64,000 nt of DNA from positions 1-64,000 of the forward strand of contig CAVRQQ010000027.1 of NCBI GenBank assembly GCA_963723355.1, written 5' to 3'. A program made the position numbers and the translations under genes. This document shows positions 17,648-26,548 of this stretch, one piece after another. Position 1 is the stretch's first letter. Each line of letters opens with the position of its first letter. The stretch comes from JAFDBW01 sp963723355 (GTDB lineage: Bacteria > Desulfobacterota > Desulfuromonadia > Desulfuromonadales > BM103). The notes below the pieces were generated by a model, which worked only from the letters and a program-made list of their open reading frames with translations, did no database searches and had not been told where the DNA came from.

Positions 17648-18936
17648 GTTGCACCTCATTACGAGCTGCCGAGGCAGTATTTGCAGTTTCAAACAGCAGG
17701 TAGCACCCGCCCTCGTATAATACGTCGTTCTTTAGCGCATTGCCCACCTGTTCCCAGTTCGGAAAACCTCTGAGGACCAGTCCCTTGCCCAGCCGGTGGG
17801 CCAGGGCTTCACAGTGACAGTTACCGATAATGACATCGTACTCATCGGCCATAAGCTCTGCATCCTCGAGATCACCAACCATCACCTGCTCCGCCTGGAG
17901 GTTCTCCAACTGTGTGGAATCAACCGTCGAGATTGCGACCGTCACCCTGCCTCCGGAATCGTGCAACGTCTGGCAAAGGCCTGACAGCTGGTCAGGCTCA
18001 GCAGCAACCAGGAACCGTGTCTGGCCCAGGGAAAAGTGGCTGTCAAGCATGGCATCCTGCAGACGCCTGCGCCAACGAGCGACCGTGAGAGGCGGGCCAA
18101 AGAAGCCGGTTTCGGTCAGCAGAACTTTAACCAGAGCATCGGTCGCTTCAAGTCCGTGCAAATGTGCAAAGTGATAATGCCTCATCTCCGTATTCTTCTC
18201 CTGCAGGGATGACGCACAACTCTGCATTGAATCTCCGACGCTCAGAACCAGACCAGCATCACCGAGGGCTCGAAGATCATCAACGGAAATCCCGCCACTG
18301 GAGAGCGCGGCCTGCTTTTCGCCGAGATGGCCATCGAGGGAGGTCGACAGGTCCGGAACGGCGAAGACATTGAAACCGAAGCTTTCTATGAACTCCTTGA
18401 TCTTCTCTACCTCGATTGGCTGCAGGCTGACATGTGGCAACAGGACCAGCTTATTGTCGTCGACTATTTCAGTTGGTTCAACCAGCTGCTCGATCATCGC
18501 CTTGCAGGTTCTCGCCCAGCCGCTCTCGAGGCCTCCTTCATAGTCCGGGGTATTGACATGCACCATCGGAAATTCGATCTGCCGGGCGACACCGCGCGAT
18601 ATCATCGCCCTTGGTTTCCGGCAGCCCCGTCGTGTGCAGGCCGATCAGGCTCGGCGTGACTTTTTTCGTAATGTTCTTCACCGACTCGACGATGCTGTAG
18701 TCGCCGCCGTCGAGGACTGCGATGGCGTCGGTCACAGCACTGGTCTGGATCGCAATCGGCTCGCAAAAATGTCGCGTGAAAAACACCTTGGTAAAGCTGG
18801 TGCAACCCTGCCCGCCATGCATCAGCGGCATGCACTTGTCGATACCGAGAAAAGCCAGGGTTGCTCCCATCGGCTGGCTGAGCTTGAACGGGTTGACTTG
18901 CAATGGTTTACTGCTTTTGTGAATTACTTTTCCCAT
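17640..18936 (-). CDS. nifN: FeMo-cofactor scaffold subunit NifN (frameshifted)
   Basis: NifN pairs with NifE in the scaffold that converts the NifB cofactor into FeMo-co. The first frame from ATG 18936 reads KPLQVNPFKLSQPMGA and MHGGQGCTSF, typical of NifN, up to residue about 112; the second (SRGVARQIEFPMVHVNTPDYEGG and NWEQVGNAL) carries the rest to 17640. They join near 18596-18610 with one apparent extra base. Repaired length is about 432 residues. The start overlaps the nifE stop by 13 bp and the stop overlaps nifV, giving a tightly coupled nifE-nifN-nifV unit. Confidence 0.92.
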
Positions 18937-20275
18937 GGCGCCCTCCGCGCAACATTCCTGAAGACCGGGTTCTGCATGGCATTCTTCAGGTCCTCGGCCA
19001 GGTTGAGCAACCCGTCATAGCCACCATAGCTCTTCTTCTTTTCCTGGTTGACGTCGGCAAAAGCGATCCCCTTCTTGATTGCCGTATAAAGACTTCGCCC
19101 ACCAGCCAGCAAAAGGTCCGCACCTGTTTCATCAATCAGCCTGGCCTGTTCAGCCCCCGGATTCATCATCAGCACACCTTTTTCGCCGAGCGTTTGACGG
19201 GCTTTTTCGCGATCGTCTTCGGTGGCTTTTTTCACAGCTGTCGCCACCACCTCGATACCCAGGTCCTGAAGGGCCGCCGCAATTGACCAGGTCTTGTTGC
19301 CGCCGGTATTGAGGACGGCTTTCTTGCCTTTGAAGAACGCCCTGTAGGGGGCCAGCTTTTCTTCAAGCTTATGTTCTTCCCTGGCGACCAGCTTCCTGGC
19401 ACGATTAATGAGAGCGGCATCATCCAGGCTTCGGCGATCGCCAGAAGGCCCTTGCTGGTATCCCGCTTGCCATAGAACGACAGTGAGATTGAAGGTATCC
19501 CGTAGCGCTCTTCCATCTTGCGGGTCAACGAGATCAGCGATTTAGCACAGACAATGACATTGAGTTTTGCCCGGTGTGCGGTGCGAATCTGCGCGACACG
19601 GCCGTCGCCGCTCAAGGTTGAGAGGACACGGATACCAAGCTCCTCAAGAAGCGGTGTGTACTGCCACATATCGCCGGTGACATTGTATTCACCGATCAGA
19701 TTTATATCGAACGGAGTGGTCTCTTCGGGTTCTTTCGTACCGATCAGGTGAGCCAGTACAGCTTCTCCGCCGAGCCGACTGCCGAGATTCTTGCTGCCGA
19801 CAAAACCGGGCGCGTGCACAGGGATCATCGGCACGTCGTACTTCTCCGCAGCCCGCTTGCAGATCAGGTCAATATCGTCGCCGATCAGGGCAGTTACGCA
19901 GGTGGCATAGACGAAGAGCGCTTCAGGCGAGTAATGCTCAATGATGTAATCAATTGCCTTGGCGAGTTTCTCCTCACCGCTGAAAACCACGTCGTTGAGG
20001 GACACATCGGTGGTAAAACCTGTCTGGGTAAGATCGCGCCCTTGCCAGCTGGTGCCGGTGGTGCGGGTTTCCCAGGAGGTACCAAGACAGGTCATGGGGC
20101 CGTGCACCAGATGCGCGGCATCGGCGTATGGAAAGAGAGCAATCTGCGCCCCTTCAAAGGCACAGCCGCCAGTGGTTGCACCAGGCTTAGGTGCATTGCA
20201 CGCGACTTTCTTCGTCTTATTGTGAGCACACGCGCTCTCATCGAGCAGTTCTTTGATTTTCGGTTTGGTTGCCAT
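18924..20275 (-). CDS. nifE: FeMo-cofactor scaffold subunit NifE (frameshifted)
   Basis: The partner of NifN in cofactor assembly. It opens with LLDESACAHNK and shows the cluster cysteines in PGATTGGCAFEGAQIAL, HGPMTCLGTSW and YATCVTALIGDDID, then FYGKRDTSKGLLAIAEA. Near 19427 one base seems missing, probably a C of a CCC run; the remainder (LINRARKLVAREE to VNQEKKKSYGGYDGL and the stop at 18924) is in the next frame. The full span is about 450 residues. A sigma-54 promoter at 20389-20404 lies 115 bp upstream, so nifENV is its own transcription unit. Confidence 0.93.
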
Positions 20276-20606
20276 AATGGGCAGACTCCAATGCGTTATT
20301 GAAATCGTCCCGTCGCGTCGTTGGGAGGGTCACCGGCTTTCCGGCTACTTTGGCGGTAAAGGGGTGTGATGTACTGGTGTTTTACTAGAGCAAAAGGCTT
20401 GCCATGTATGTTAATGCCCGGGGATACGGGCTTTTACATGGTTTCATATTGGAGATAACAGGACAAGGCAAGAAGCAGGGTGATGCATTTTTATACAATC
20501 TCAAAGGCAATCTTTCTTTCGCCGCAGATACACGAAGATCAGTGAAACACCATGTTCTGAGATCAGAGAATCGGTTTTGCTTTTAACCTCGCATCTCCAC
20601 TTCATA
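20276..20606 (-). promoter_or_regulatory. Upstream region of nifENV with sigma-54 promoter and structured leader
   Basis: No gene is seen here. The leader between the promoter and nifE (about 100 nt) contains a small hairpin CCGG-AAAG-CCGG followed by a TCCC/GGGA pairing; neither ends in a T run, so they are not terminators. An inverted pair CCATGTA/TACATGG (20402-20441) overlaps the -24 box. I cannot match the leader to a known riboswitch. Confidence 0.45.
20389..20404 (-). promoter_or_regulatory. Sigma-54 promoter of nifENV
   Basis: On the minus strand TGGCAAGCCTTTTGCT has the invariant GG and GC spaced by ten bases and matches the consensus TGGCACG-N4-TTGCW at all but one position. Transcription would start near 20378. 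Confidence 0.75.
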
Positions 20607-21638
20607 TCACTCTTCTGCAAAGCAGAGGCTATAATCGCTACACACCCCACAGTTAGGCGCCTTGCACATCGTCCCGCCATTTAAATCACATACCTGCTTG
20701 TAAAGATAACGCTTCCAACGCATGTTCTGGCTGTTCGCTTCCGCCAAGGACGGCAGATGCCTCCGGATCGCAGCAGTCAACTGCGAGCGTTCAGTCAACC
20801 CCATGGCAACCCACAGGTGACCGGGAAATGCCGCGCGAGCGGCCAGGATTCGGGCAAGGCAGCAGGAGACTATCAGTGAGTTGAAGCCCAGACCAGTCGG
20901 CACATGGGAATACAGGAGGGACAAAACCTCACCGTTGGAAGCAGGAGGGCTCTCTGTGGCAGGGAACGCATGGAGATCAAACGCCTGCCGGTTGATCTCC
21001 GGAAAGCACAGCATCAGTAATGAGGTCACATCACTGTCATCCAGCCCCAGTGCAGCAGCCGTTTCATAGGGCTCTGTAGTCGCGACACTGAGCAGACAGG
21101 CAAATAGGTGGCGATCCTCGTCAGAGATGTGAACCGGCTTTCGGGAACTCATCAAAGCCGCGTAAACGGGATGATTGGCCGTAATGCGTGGACCGTGTTC
21201 CCTGGCACCAGGCATAGAAATTTCAATCAGGCTTTGATCGCCGATGGCGCTTTGCGCCGCGGCATGCAGAGCCTTGGTGGCCAGGTCTGCGCAGTATCGT
21301 CGCTCGGCCGGCAAGCCTTCAAGGGCAACATCCAGTCTTTCGGCATCGATGTTCATGACATCACTCAGTCGGTAGCCAACGGTCATATCCGCAGCAACGG
21401 CGCAGGCCGCCATGGAAAAGCCGCAGCCGAACACCTGGTAGCGCGCATCAGTCACCCGGTCGAACTCGACCTTGAGCGCAAATCTCACCGCCAGACGACT
21501 GCCGACCTGGGACGATTCGAGCCCTACTTCGCCAGTACCATCGGCCCCGGGCAAGACTCCTGCGCGCCTTGTGTCAGTCGCCCATTGGCGAATTATGTCA
21601 GTGTATTGGTTCACATCACTCATATTTTGTAGACTCAC
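20607..21638 (-). CDS. Fusion of NifU/IscU-type scaffold domain with NifQ
   Basis: Residues about 24-135 resemble the IscU/NifU N-terminal Fe-S scaffold (RYQVFGCGFSMAACAVAADM, RRYCADLATKALHAA). Residues about 175-343 are NifQ-like and end in CKAPNCGVCSDYSLC, the C-x4-C-x2-C-x5-C metal motif (C325, C330, C333, C339) of the Mo-Fe-S donor to NifEN. The scaffold keeps two of the three IscU cysteines (C72, C116); the position of the first (PACGD in IscU) reads ESSQVGS. The fusion is in one uninterrupted frame. The start is GTG 21638 or ATG 21623, 15-30 bp after the permease gene. Likely role: build and hand over the Mo-containing cluster for FeMo-co. Confidence 0.85.
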   Translation of the reverse strand: MSLQNMSDVNQYTDIIRQWATDTRRAGVLPGADGTGEVGLESSQVGSRLAVRFALKVEFDRVTDARYQVFGCGFSMAACAVAADMTVGYRLSDVMNIDAERLDVALEGLPAERRYCADLATKALHAAAQSAIGDQSLIEISMPGAREHGPRITANHPVYAALMSSRKPVHISDEDRHLFACLLSVATTEPYETAAALGLDDSDVTSLLMLCFPEINRQAFDLHAFPATESPPASNGEVLSLLYSHVPTGLGFNSLIVSCCLARILAARAAFPGHLWVAMGLTERSQLTAAIRRHLPSLAEANSQNMRWKRYLYKQVCDLNGGTMCKAPNCGVCSDYSLCFAEE

Positions 21639-21653
21639 TACTCATCTTTCTTT

Positions 21654-22393
21654 TCAAATCAGAAACATCTTCCCCCCGGCCAGGATCAGCATGAACGACA
21701 TCGCTTTCAGAATCGTCGCCACCGGCAAGTGACGGCTGCCGCAGAGCGCACCGATTGTACCGCCAAGCAGCGCAACCCCTGCAAGCAGCGGCGCGAACTC
21801 GGGGACATGCTGCAGGCTACTCATGTGGCCGAGCAGTCCGGAGATTGAATTGACGAGGATAAACAGCGCGGCGATTCCGGAGACCTCACGGACCCGGGCC
21901 CAACGCAGCAAAATCATCAAAGGGCTGAGGAAGATCCCGCCGCCTACCCCGATCAGACCGGAGGCGAATCCGAGTGCGCCACCCACGACCATGGCCAGAT
22001 AGATATTGGGTGCGCTGGCATCGTAGTCATCGTGCTTGCGACGGGCAAACAGACGCCACGCGGCAAACATCAGCACCATGCCGAGAGCCGGGCGGTAGAG
22101 TTCCGGCGGCAGGCTGAAGGTCCCGCCGAGAAAGCTGGCCGGGATCGAAGTGATCACGAAGGGCCAGAAGATCCGCCAGGAGAACTGCCTGGCACTGCAG
22201 TAGAGGTAGGTACCGACACCGGCACGACGATATTGAGCAGCAGGGCCGTCGGCTTGAGCGCCTCCGGATGCAAACTGAACAGTGCCATCACGGCCAGGTA
22301 GCCTGAGGCTCCACCATGGCCGACACTGGCGTACATCATGGCAACGATAAAGATGCAGACGGCCAGGAAAGGAATCAGTTCAACAGACATCAT
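21654..22393 (-). CDS. TauE/SafE family membrane permease (frameshifted)
   Basis: A polytopic inner membrane protein of the sulfite/sulfoacetate exporter-like family. Two half repeats are visible, each with the family glycine motif: VGHGGASGYLAVMALF near the N-terminus and ASGLIGVGGGIFLSPLMI in the middle. Near 22223 one base appears lost; after it the frame reads GVGTYLYCSARQFSWRIFWPFV into the second part. Repaired length about 247 residues. It lies between nifB and the NifU-NifQ gene in one direction, so transport of a sulfur or oxyanion species for cofactor assembly is possible, but the substrate cannot be read from the sequence. Confidence 0.8.
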
Positions 22394-22458
22394 GATATTC
22401 TCCTTGAAGTCAAGCTGTTAAACCTTATAGCTTAAAGCTCATGACTTACAGCTGACCT

Positions 22459-23330
22459 TCAGGCGCTAAAGCGCCTGAAGGTCAAGTCCTGACCCACAAC
22501 CCCGGCCGCATCGGCCCGACACTGCTTGCAATGCCGCGCCTGCGACAGAATCAACTCGGCCTGGTTGCGAACCATCTCCATGGCCGCCTCGGACGGCGGT
22601 TCAACATCTTTGAACAACCCGATCGGGATCACCGGGATGATATTCATCATCTCGGCACCCAGTTCGCGCACCTTCACCGCCAGATCAAGCGTTTCGTGGT
22701 CGTTGATACCGGGGATATAAACATGGTTGACCTTGACCATCATGCCGGCCGCTGCCGCAAAGCGCACGCCGTCGAGTTGGCGCTTGAGCAGTACGGCCGC
22801 GCCCTCTTCACCATCGAGACGGTTCGCCGTGAAATTTGACCCACTCGTAGACCTTGGCACCGGTTTCCGGGGTCAGGGCATTGATCGTCACCGTGATACT
22901 GTGCACGCCGAGCCTGCTGCAGCTTGTCGAAGGTATTCGGTCAGCAGCAGACCATTGGTCGACAGGCAAAGGGTCATCTCCGGGAACTGCCTGCTTAACC
23001 TTGTCAAAGGTCTCGAAGGTCTTCGGGTTGGCCAGCGGGTCACCGGGGCCGGCGATACCGACCACCTTGAGCTGGGCTCCGCCTTTCATCTGCATGTGTC
23101 GCTTGACCAGCCGTACCCGCTCCACCGCCTGTTCCGGGGTTCAGCACCTTGCTGGTCACACCGGGGCGGCTCTCGTTGGCACAGTCAAACTTGCGTTCAC
23201 AGAAACCGCACTTGATATTGCAGCCTGGTGCAACCGGCAAGTGAAGCCGGCCGGCCTTGCTATGGTCTCCGCCAAAACAGGGGTGGTCTGTCTGGCGCTT
23301 CATTTTCATCATCGGGCATCCGGTAGCCAT
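22459..23330 (-). pseudogene. nifB: FeMo-cofactor precursor synthase NifB, multiply frameshifted
   Basis: NifB is the radical SAM enzyme that fuses two 4Fe-4S clusters with carbide into NifB-co. ATG 23330 starts MATGCPMMKM, and the SAM cluster motif C-x3-C-x2-C is present in APGCNIKCGFCERKFDC. The rest is spread over three frames: VVGIAGPGDPLANPKTFETF, LGVHSITVTINALTPETGA, VKVNHVYIPGINDHETL, and the end RHCKQCRADA. Joining them needs single-base corrections near 23138, 22988, 22929, 22913 and 22820, all reading as extra bases. No C-terminal NifX domain is present. Because NifB is indispensable for nitrogenase and every neighbour is well kept, sequence error is more likely than decay. Confidence 0.85.
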
Positions 23331-23406
23331 GATGTTTCTCCTTTGCTTTAAAAATTTTAACGCCTGCTCCTTCGTGCGTTAAATTGATTTTGCTTATAAA
23401 TAAAGC

Positions 23407-23432
23407 CCTGCAGAAGCTGTTGCTCCTACAGG
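23407..23432. repeat. REP-like hairpin (CCTGTAGGAGC family)
   Basis: On the minus strand CCTGTAGGAGC-AACA-GCTTCTGCAGG forms an 11-bp stem with wobble pairs, followed by GCTTTATTT. The word CCTGTAGGAGC is the core of REP elements known from Pseudomonas. Placed between the NifX-like gene and nifB, it may also act as a terminator or as an mRNA-stabilising hairpin. Confidence 0.45.
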
Positions 23433-23481
23433 CGTCTTTGCCGGTTTAATGTGCGACACAACCTTGTATCGCCTGATTTTA

Positions 23482-23520
23482 AAAAGTTGGCGGGGAGACC
23501 CTCTCGGCACCTCCCCCGCC
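23482..23520 (-). terminator. Hairpin terminator or attenuator between a nifX-like gene and nifB
   Basis: GC-rich arms (GGCGGGGGAG and CTCCCCGCC on the minus strand) close a loop and are followed by AACTTTTTAAAA. It would end or attenuate transcripts after the NifX-like gene and so lower nifB expression relative to upstream genes. Confidence 0.55.
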
Positions 23521-23584
23521 TATGCCTTAGGCTATTGCATCTCTGGAAAGTCTTGGAACTGTCCTCAAACGGAGGCTGTCCCAC

Positions 23585-23959
23585 TCACCGATGACTGCAT
23601 TCCTCTGCATTGCCTGCACATTTGCCGTCACACACCGCATCATGGGCTACTTTCAGCGCCGGCTCGATCGGGCCGTCCATGCTGATGACTTTGAGACCGA
23701 GTTTCTCCAGCTCCCGCCTTGGCAGGTCACCGATCATGGCAGTCACGACCGCCTTGCAATCCTTGAGAGCTTCGGCAATACCATCGAACTGCGCGTGCCG
23801 GAATGGGTGTTCCAGATCGAAAGTGCAATACTTGTTGACCTTGACCTCATCCACCTGGATCGGGTCCCCCTTGCGGTATTTGAAGATACGGAATTTATCG
23901 GCATGGCCGAAGTGCTGATCGACCTCGGTTCCGGTTTTTGATGCGACTGCTATTAGCAT
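23585..23959 (-). CDS. NifX/NifB C-terminal family protein (Fe-Mo cofactor biosynthesis)
   Basis: A 124-residue protein of the dinitrogenase iron-molybdenum cofactor biosynthesis family, which binds NifB-co and cofactor intermediates. It begins MLIAVASKTGTEVDQHFGHADKFRIF with the HFGHA motif and ends with a Cys-bearing tail (CDGKCAGNAEEC). The fold equals the NifX-like domain that is fused to NifB in many diazotrophs and is missing from the NifB here, so it may be the detached half. GGAG precedes ATG 23959. It is one of two such genes around the nif ferredoxin. Confidence 0.85.
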   Translation of the reverse strand: MLIAVASKTGTEVDQHFGHADKFRIFKYRKGDPIQVDEVKVNKYCTFDLEHPFRHAQFDGIAEALKDCKAVVTAMIGDLPRRELEKLGLKVISMDGPIEPALKVAHDAVCDGKCAGNAEECSHR

Positions 23960-23979
23960 AATTCACTCCATGAATTATG

Positions 23980-24062
23980 CGGGGACTGGGGAATGGGGGC
24001 TGGGGGCTAGCAAAAACCAGCCCCAGTTACTAGCCCCCAGCCTCCAGTGGCCAGCCCCCGCC
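23980..24062. repeat. G-rich inverted repeat between nif ferredoxin and the NifX-like gene
   Basis: Repeated words CTGGGGGCTAG and their complement (CTAGCCCCCAG) fold back on themselves. The minus (transcribed) strand shows four or more G runs of four to five, so either a long hairpin or a G-quadruplex could form in the nif mRNA. Confidence 0.45.
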
Positions 24063-24064
24063 TT

Positions 24065-24334
24065 TCAGATGTCCATCGTTTTGAAAGTAAAACACTTCTT
24101 CGGACAGGCGACGCCGCAACCGGCGCAACCGATACAGTTATCCTGGTTGACGATTCGCATGATCATTCGGGTCGAGTCAGTATCCTCATCGACCAGGTCT
24201 TCCGGTCCCAGCACCTTGCGGGCGCACGATTTGAAGCAGCGGCCACAACCGATGCATTTTTCCTCGTCGATCTCCATGGCGAAAGTCGGGGTCCACTCCG
24301 TTCCGCCGTATGTTATTCCTGTTAGTAAAGCCAT
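24065..24334 (-). CDS. Nif-specific 2[4Fe-4S] ferredoxin (ferredoxin III type)
   Basis: A small electron carrier expected to feed nitrogenase or cofactor assembly. The 89-residue product has two cluster motifs: CIGCGRCFKSC near residue 27 and CIGCAGCGVACPKKC near residue 67. The lead-in TYGGTEWTPTFAMEIDEEKC and the long spacer between the motifs match the nif-specific ferredoxin III group rather than clostridial ferredoxin. AGGAG precedes ATG 24334. It lies inside the nif operon between nifX and a second NifX-like gene. Confidence 0.92.
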   Translation of the reverse strand: MALLTGITYGGTEWTPTFAMEIDEEKCIGCGRCFKSCARKVLGPEDLVDEDTDSTRMIMRIVNQDNCIGCAGCGVACPKKCFTFKTMDI

Positions 24335-24429
24335 TTTGTTTCTCCTTGATGAAATTCAGGTTAAAGGTAAAATGGAAAATGTAAAAGGTTTTATTCGCTG
24401 ACCACTTTTCACCTTTTACTTTTCACTTT

Positions 24430-24813
24430 TTACAAATTTGGTCTTTCACCCTTCATCATCGCTTTTCTTAACCACGGCGGCGGGTTCCCCTTGAGCACTT
24501 CCTGAAGCTTCTCGACCACCACGGTGATCGGTTCCCGCTCTTTGCTCTTGATCGGATGGATCTTTTTCGCCACCAGCCGGGCGGCGGCCGGGCCGCCGAT
24601 CTCGCCGACGTAAACCAGGGCGCAATCCGCCAACGCCGCACCGCGCGCCTCAATCTTGTCTTCGCTGTGTCCCGGCGCATCTTCAGACTGGACCTGGACC
24701 ACGCCGCTGAAAGCAGCATCTTCTGGCCCGATATCCCAGATGTAGAACTCCTCGGCATGACCGAAATGCTCATCAACGTGCACCTTGTCGGTGCTGGCGA
24801 ATGCGACTTTCAT
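24430..24813 (-). CDS. nifX: Nitrogen fixation protein NifX
   Basis: A 127-residue cofactor-binding protein that traffics NifB-co or the VK-cluster between NifB and NifEN. It shows KVHVDEHFGHAEEFYIWDIG at the N-terminus and VYVGEIGGPAAARLVAKKIHPIK, typical of NifX proper, with a C-terminal basic extension (PPWLRKAMMKGER). AAAGGA precedes ATG 24813. It follows nifK and precedes the ferredoxin gene in the same direction. Confidence 0.9.
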   Translation of the reverse strand: MKVAFASTDKVHVDEHFGHAEEFYIWDIGPEDAAFSGVVQVQSEDAPGHSEDKIEARGAALADCALVYVGEIGGPAAARLVAKKIHPIKSKEREPITVVVEKLQEVLKGNPPPWLRKAMMKGERPNL

Positions 24814-24874
24814 GCTTAGTCCTTTCGTACGATTGCTGACTATTTCTAATTTCGGGTTCTAATCATCGAAAATC

Positions 24875-24945
24875 CGGGACGAGTGACGCGGTACGCGGTA
24901 CGAGAAAGGCATTGTCGCGTCCCTCGTACCTCGTTCCGCGTCCCG
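24875..24945. repeat. GGGACG-type intergenic inverted repeat between nifX and nifK
   Basis: Words CGGGACGAG and GTACGCGGTACGAG are followed by their complements (CTCGTACC, CGCGTCCCG), making a long imperfect hairpin. The same words recur at 28014-28098, 31905-31920 and 54630-54776. Confidence 0.5.
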
Positions 24946-24949
24946 TTCT

Positions 24950-26413
24950 TTACCTCATCATCTCAAACCACTGGTCTTCACAGGTCTCGTCTTTGATATC
25001 GAGAAACTTGTTGGCGATCATGCTCAGCATGCTGATGGCGCCGTTGTAACCAACCACCGGGCTGCGGTGCAGGTTGACGCGATCGATGATCGGGAAACCG
25101 ATTCGGAACAGTGGGATATTGGCGTCGCGGGCAGCCCACTTGGCGTGGGTGTCGCCGATGATGCCGTCGACCGGATCGGTGACCAGCAGGCTGCGCATGT
25201 GCCAGAGGTCCTTGTTGATGTAGCAGGTGCAGCCTTCGCCAAAAGGAGACGACTCGAGCAGCGCGTCCATCTCTTTCTTGAACTTCTTGGTGGCGCGGGA
25301 GCAGAGCACATGCCACGGACGCGCCCCCATCTCAAGCAGGAAAGAGACGATACCGAGCAGATAATCGGGGTCGCCAGCAATGGCAAACTTCTTGCCATGC
25401 AGGTACTGCTGGGCGTCGGTCATGGCGTCAACTGCCAGGGCACGCTCTTTCTTCAACTGCTCGGGGACCGGCTTATCGAACATCTCCGAAAGCTTGAGGA
25501 TCAACTCATCGGTCTTTTTCACACCGAACGGCATCGGCAGGATCGCCTTCTCGCCGGTGAACTCGGAATCAATCCACTTCATGGTCGTGACGGACGAGTA
25601 CTTCTGCAGAGAGATGGTCGCTTTGCCGTTGATCGACTCGGCCGCATCTTCGATCTTGGTGCCGCCCGGGTAGAGCTTGTATTCGCCGTCGCAACCGGAG
25701 TCAAAGACATCGGAGACATCGGCCAGCATGGTATAGGGAATCCCCATCAATTCGCAGATGCGTTTGTACTCACGCAGGTTGCCGACGTTGCCGTCGAAGC
25801 CGGGGATGATATTCAGCTTGCCGGTGCACTTGCCCTCGATATTCTGCCCCTCGGTGAGGGTTTCGAGGATACTTTTCAGCATCGCGTCGTAGCCGTGAAT
25901 GTGGGTGCCGTTGAAACTCGGGGTGTTGGCGTAGGGAGTCAGCACCTCTTCAGGCAGATGCCCCTGCAGCTTGGCATTCTTGATGAAAGCGGTCAGGTCA
26001 TCGCCGATAACTTCCGGCATGCAGGTGGTGTAGACCGGGATCATCTTCGGCTTGTAGAGGGCGTAGGCATTCTCGAGGCCCTCGAACAGGTTGTTCTGGC
26101 CACCGAACACCGCACCGTCCTCGGTCATGGCGTCGCAGGTCGCGGCAGCCGGCTCACGGTAGTGACGGCTGAAGGTGCTGCGGAAATAGGAGGCACACCC
26201 CTGGGAACCGTGCACGAACGGCAGGGCACCTTCAAAACCGGTCGCCACCATCTGCGCGCCGAGCGGCTGGCAGGCGTGGGCCGGATTGACCACCAGGGCG
26301 GTGCGTTCAAAGTTCTTCTCTTTATATTCTTCGGTATTGATCCATTCCTTGACCCGCTCGATCTCTTCCGCCGGGGTCTCGGTGACGAATTTAACTGCTG
26401 CTTCTGCGCTCAT
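24950..26413 (-). CDS. nifK: Nitrogenase MoFe protein beta chain
   Basis: Beta subunit of dinitrogenase; with NifD it holds the P-cluster. The 487 residues have the expected length for the shorter NifK type. P-cluster ligands are visible in NPAHACQPLGA, FVHGSQGCASYFRSTFSRHY and YTTCMPEVIGDDL. Other hallmarks are IIPGFDGNVGNLREYKR and GEGCTCYINKDLWHMRSL. ATG 26413 follows AAGGAGAT. The gene is intact, in contrast to several neighbours, and lies downstream of nifD after a gap of 135 bp. Confidence 0.98.
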   Translation of the reverse strand: MSAEAAVKFVTETPAEEIERVKEWINTEEYKEKNFERTALVVNPAHACQPLGAQMVATGFEGALPFVHGSQGCASYFRSTFSRHYREPAAATCDAMTEDGAVFGGQNNLFEGLENAYALYKPKMIPVYTTCMPEVIGDDLTAFIKNAKLQGHLPEEVLTPYANTPSFNGTHIHGYDAMLKSILETLTEGQNIEGKCTGKLNIIPGFDGNVGNLREYKRICELMGIPYTMLADVSDVFDSGCDGEYKLYPGGTKIEDAAESINGKATISLQKYSSVTTMKWIDSEFTGEKAILPMPFGVKKTDELILKLSEMFDKPVPEQLKKERALAVDAMTDAQQYLHGKKFAIAGDPDYLLGIVSFLLEMGARPWHVLCSRATKKFKKEMDALLESSPFGEGCTCYINKDLWHMRSLLVTDPVDGIIGDTHAKWAARDANIPLFRIGFPIIDRVNLHRSPVVGYNGAISMLSMIANKFLDIKDETCEDQWFEMMR

Positions 26414-26548
26414 GTTTTATCTCCTTATGTTCAGGGCCAGGCTAGAGTGCGACGAGAAGTCTCGAAGAAAAGTCTTTTGAACTCTATGATTTTAAAGCCT
26501 TAAGCATGATTTCCTCGTGACTTCGCGTCTTGCGTAGCTCCTTCTCAT

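Noticed and set aside
20276..20388. Riboswitch (cyclic dinucleotide or molybdenum-cofactor type) in the nifE leader
   Set aside because: The GCCGGAAAGCCGG hairpin recalls riboswitch pieces, but the conserved cores of those classes are not present.
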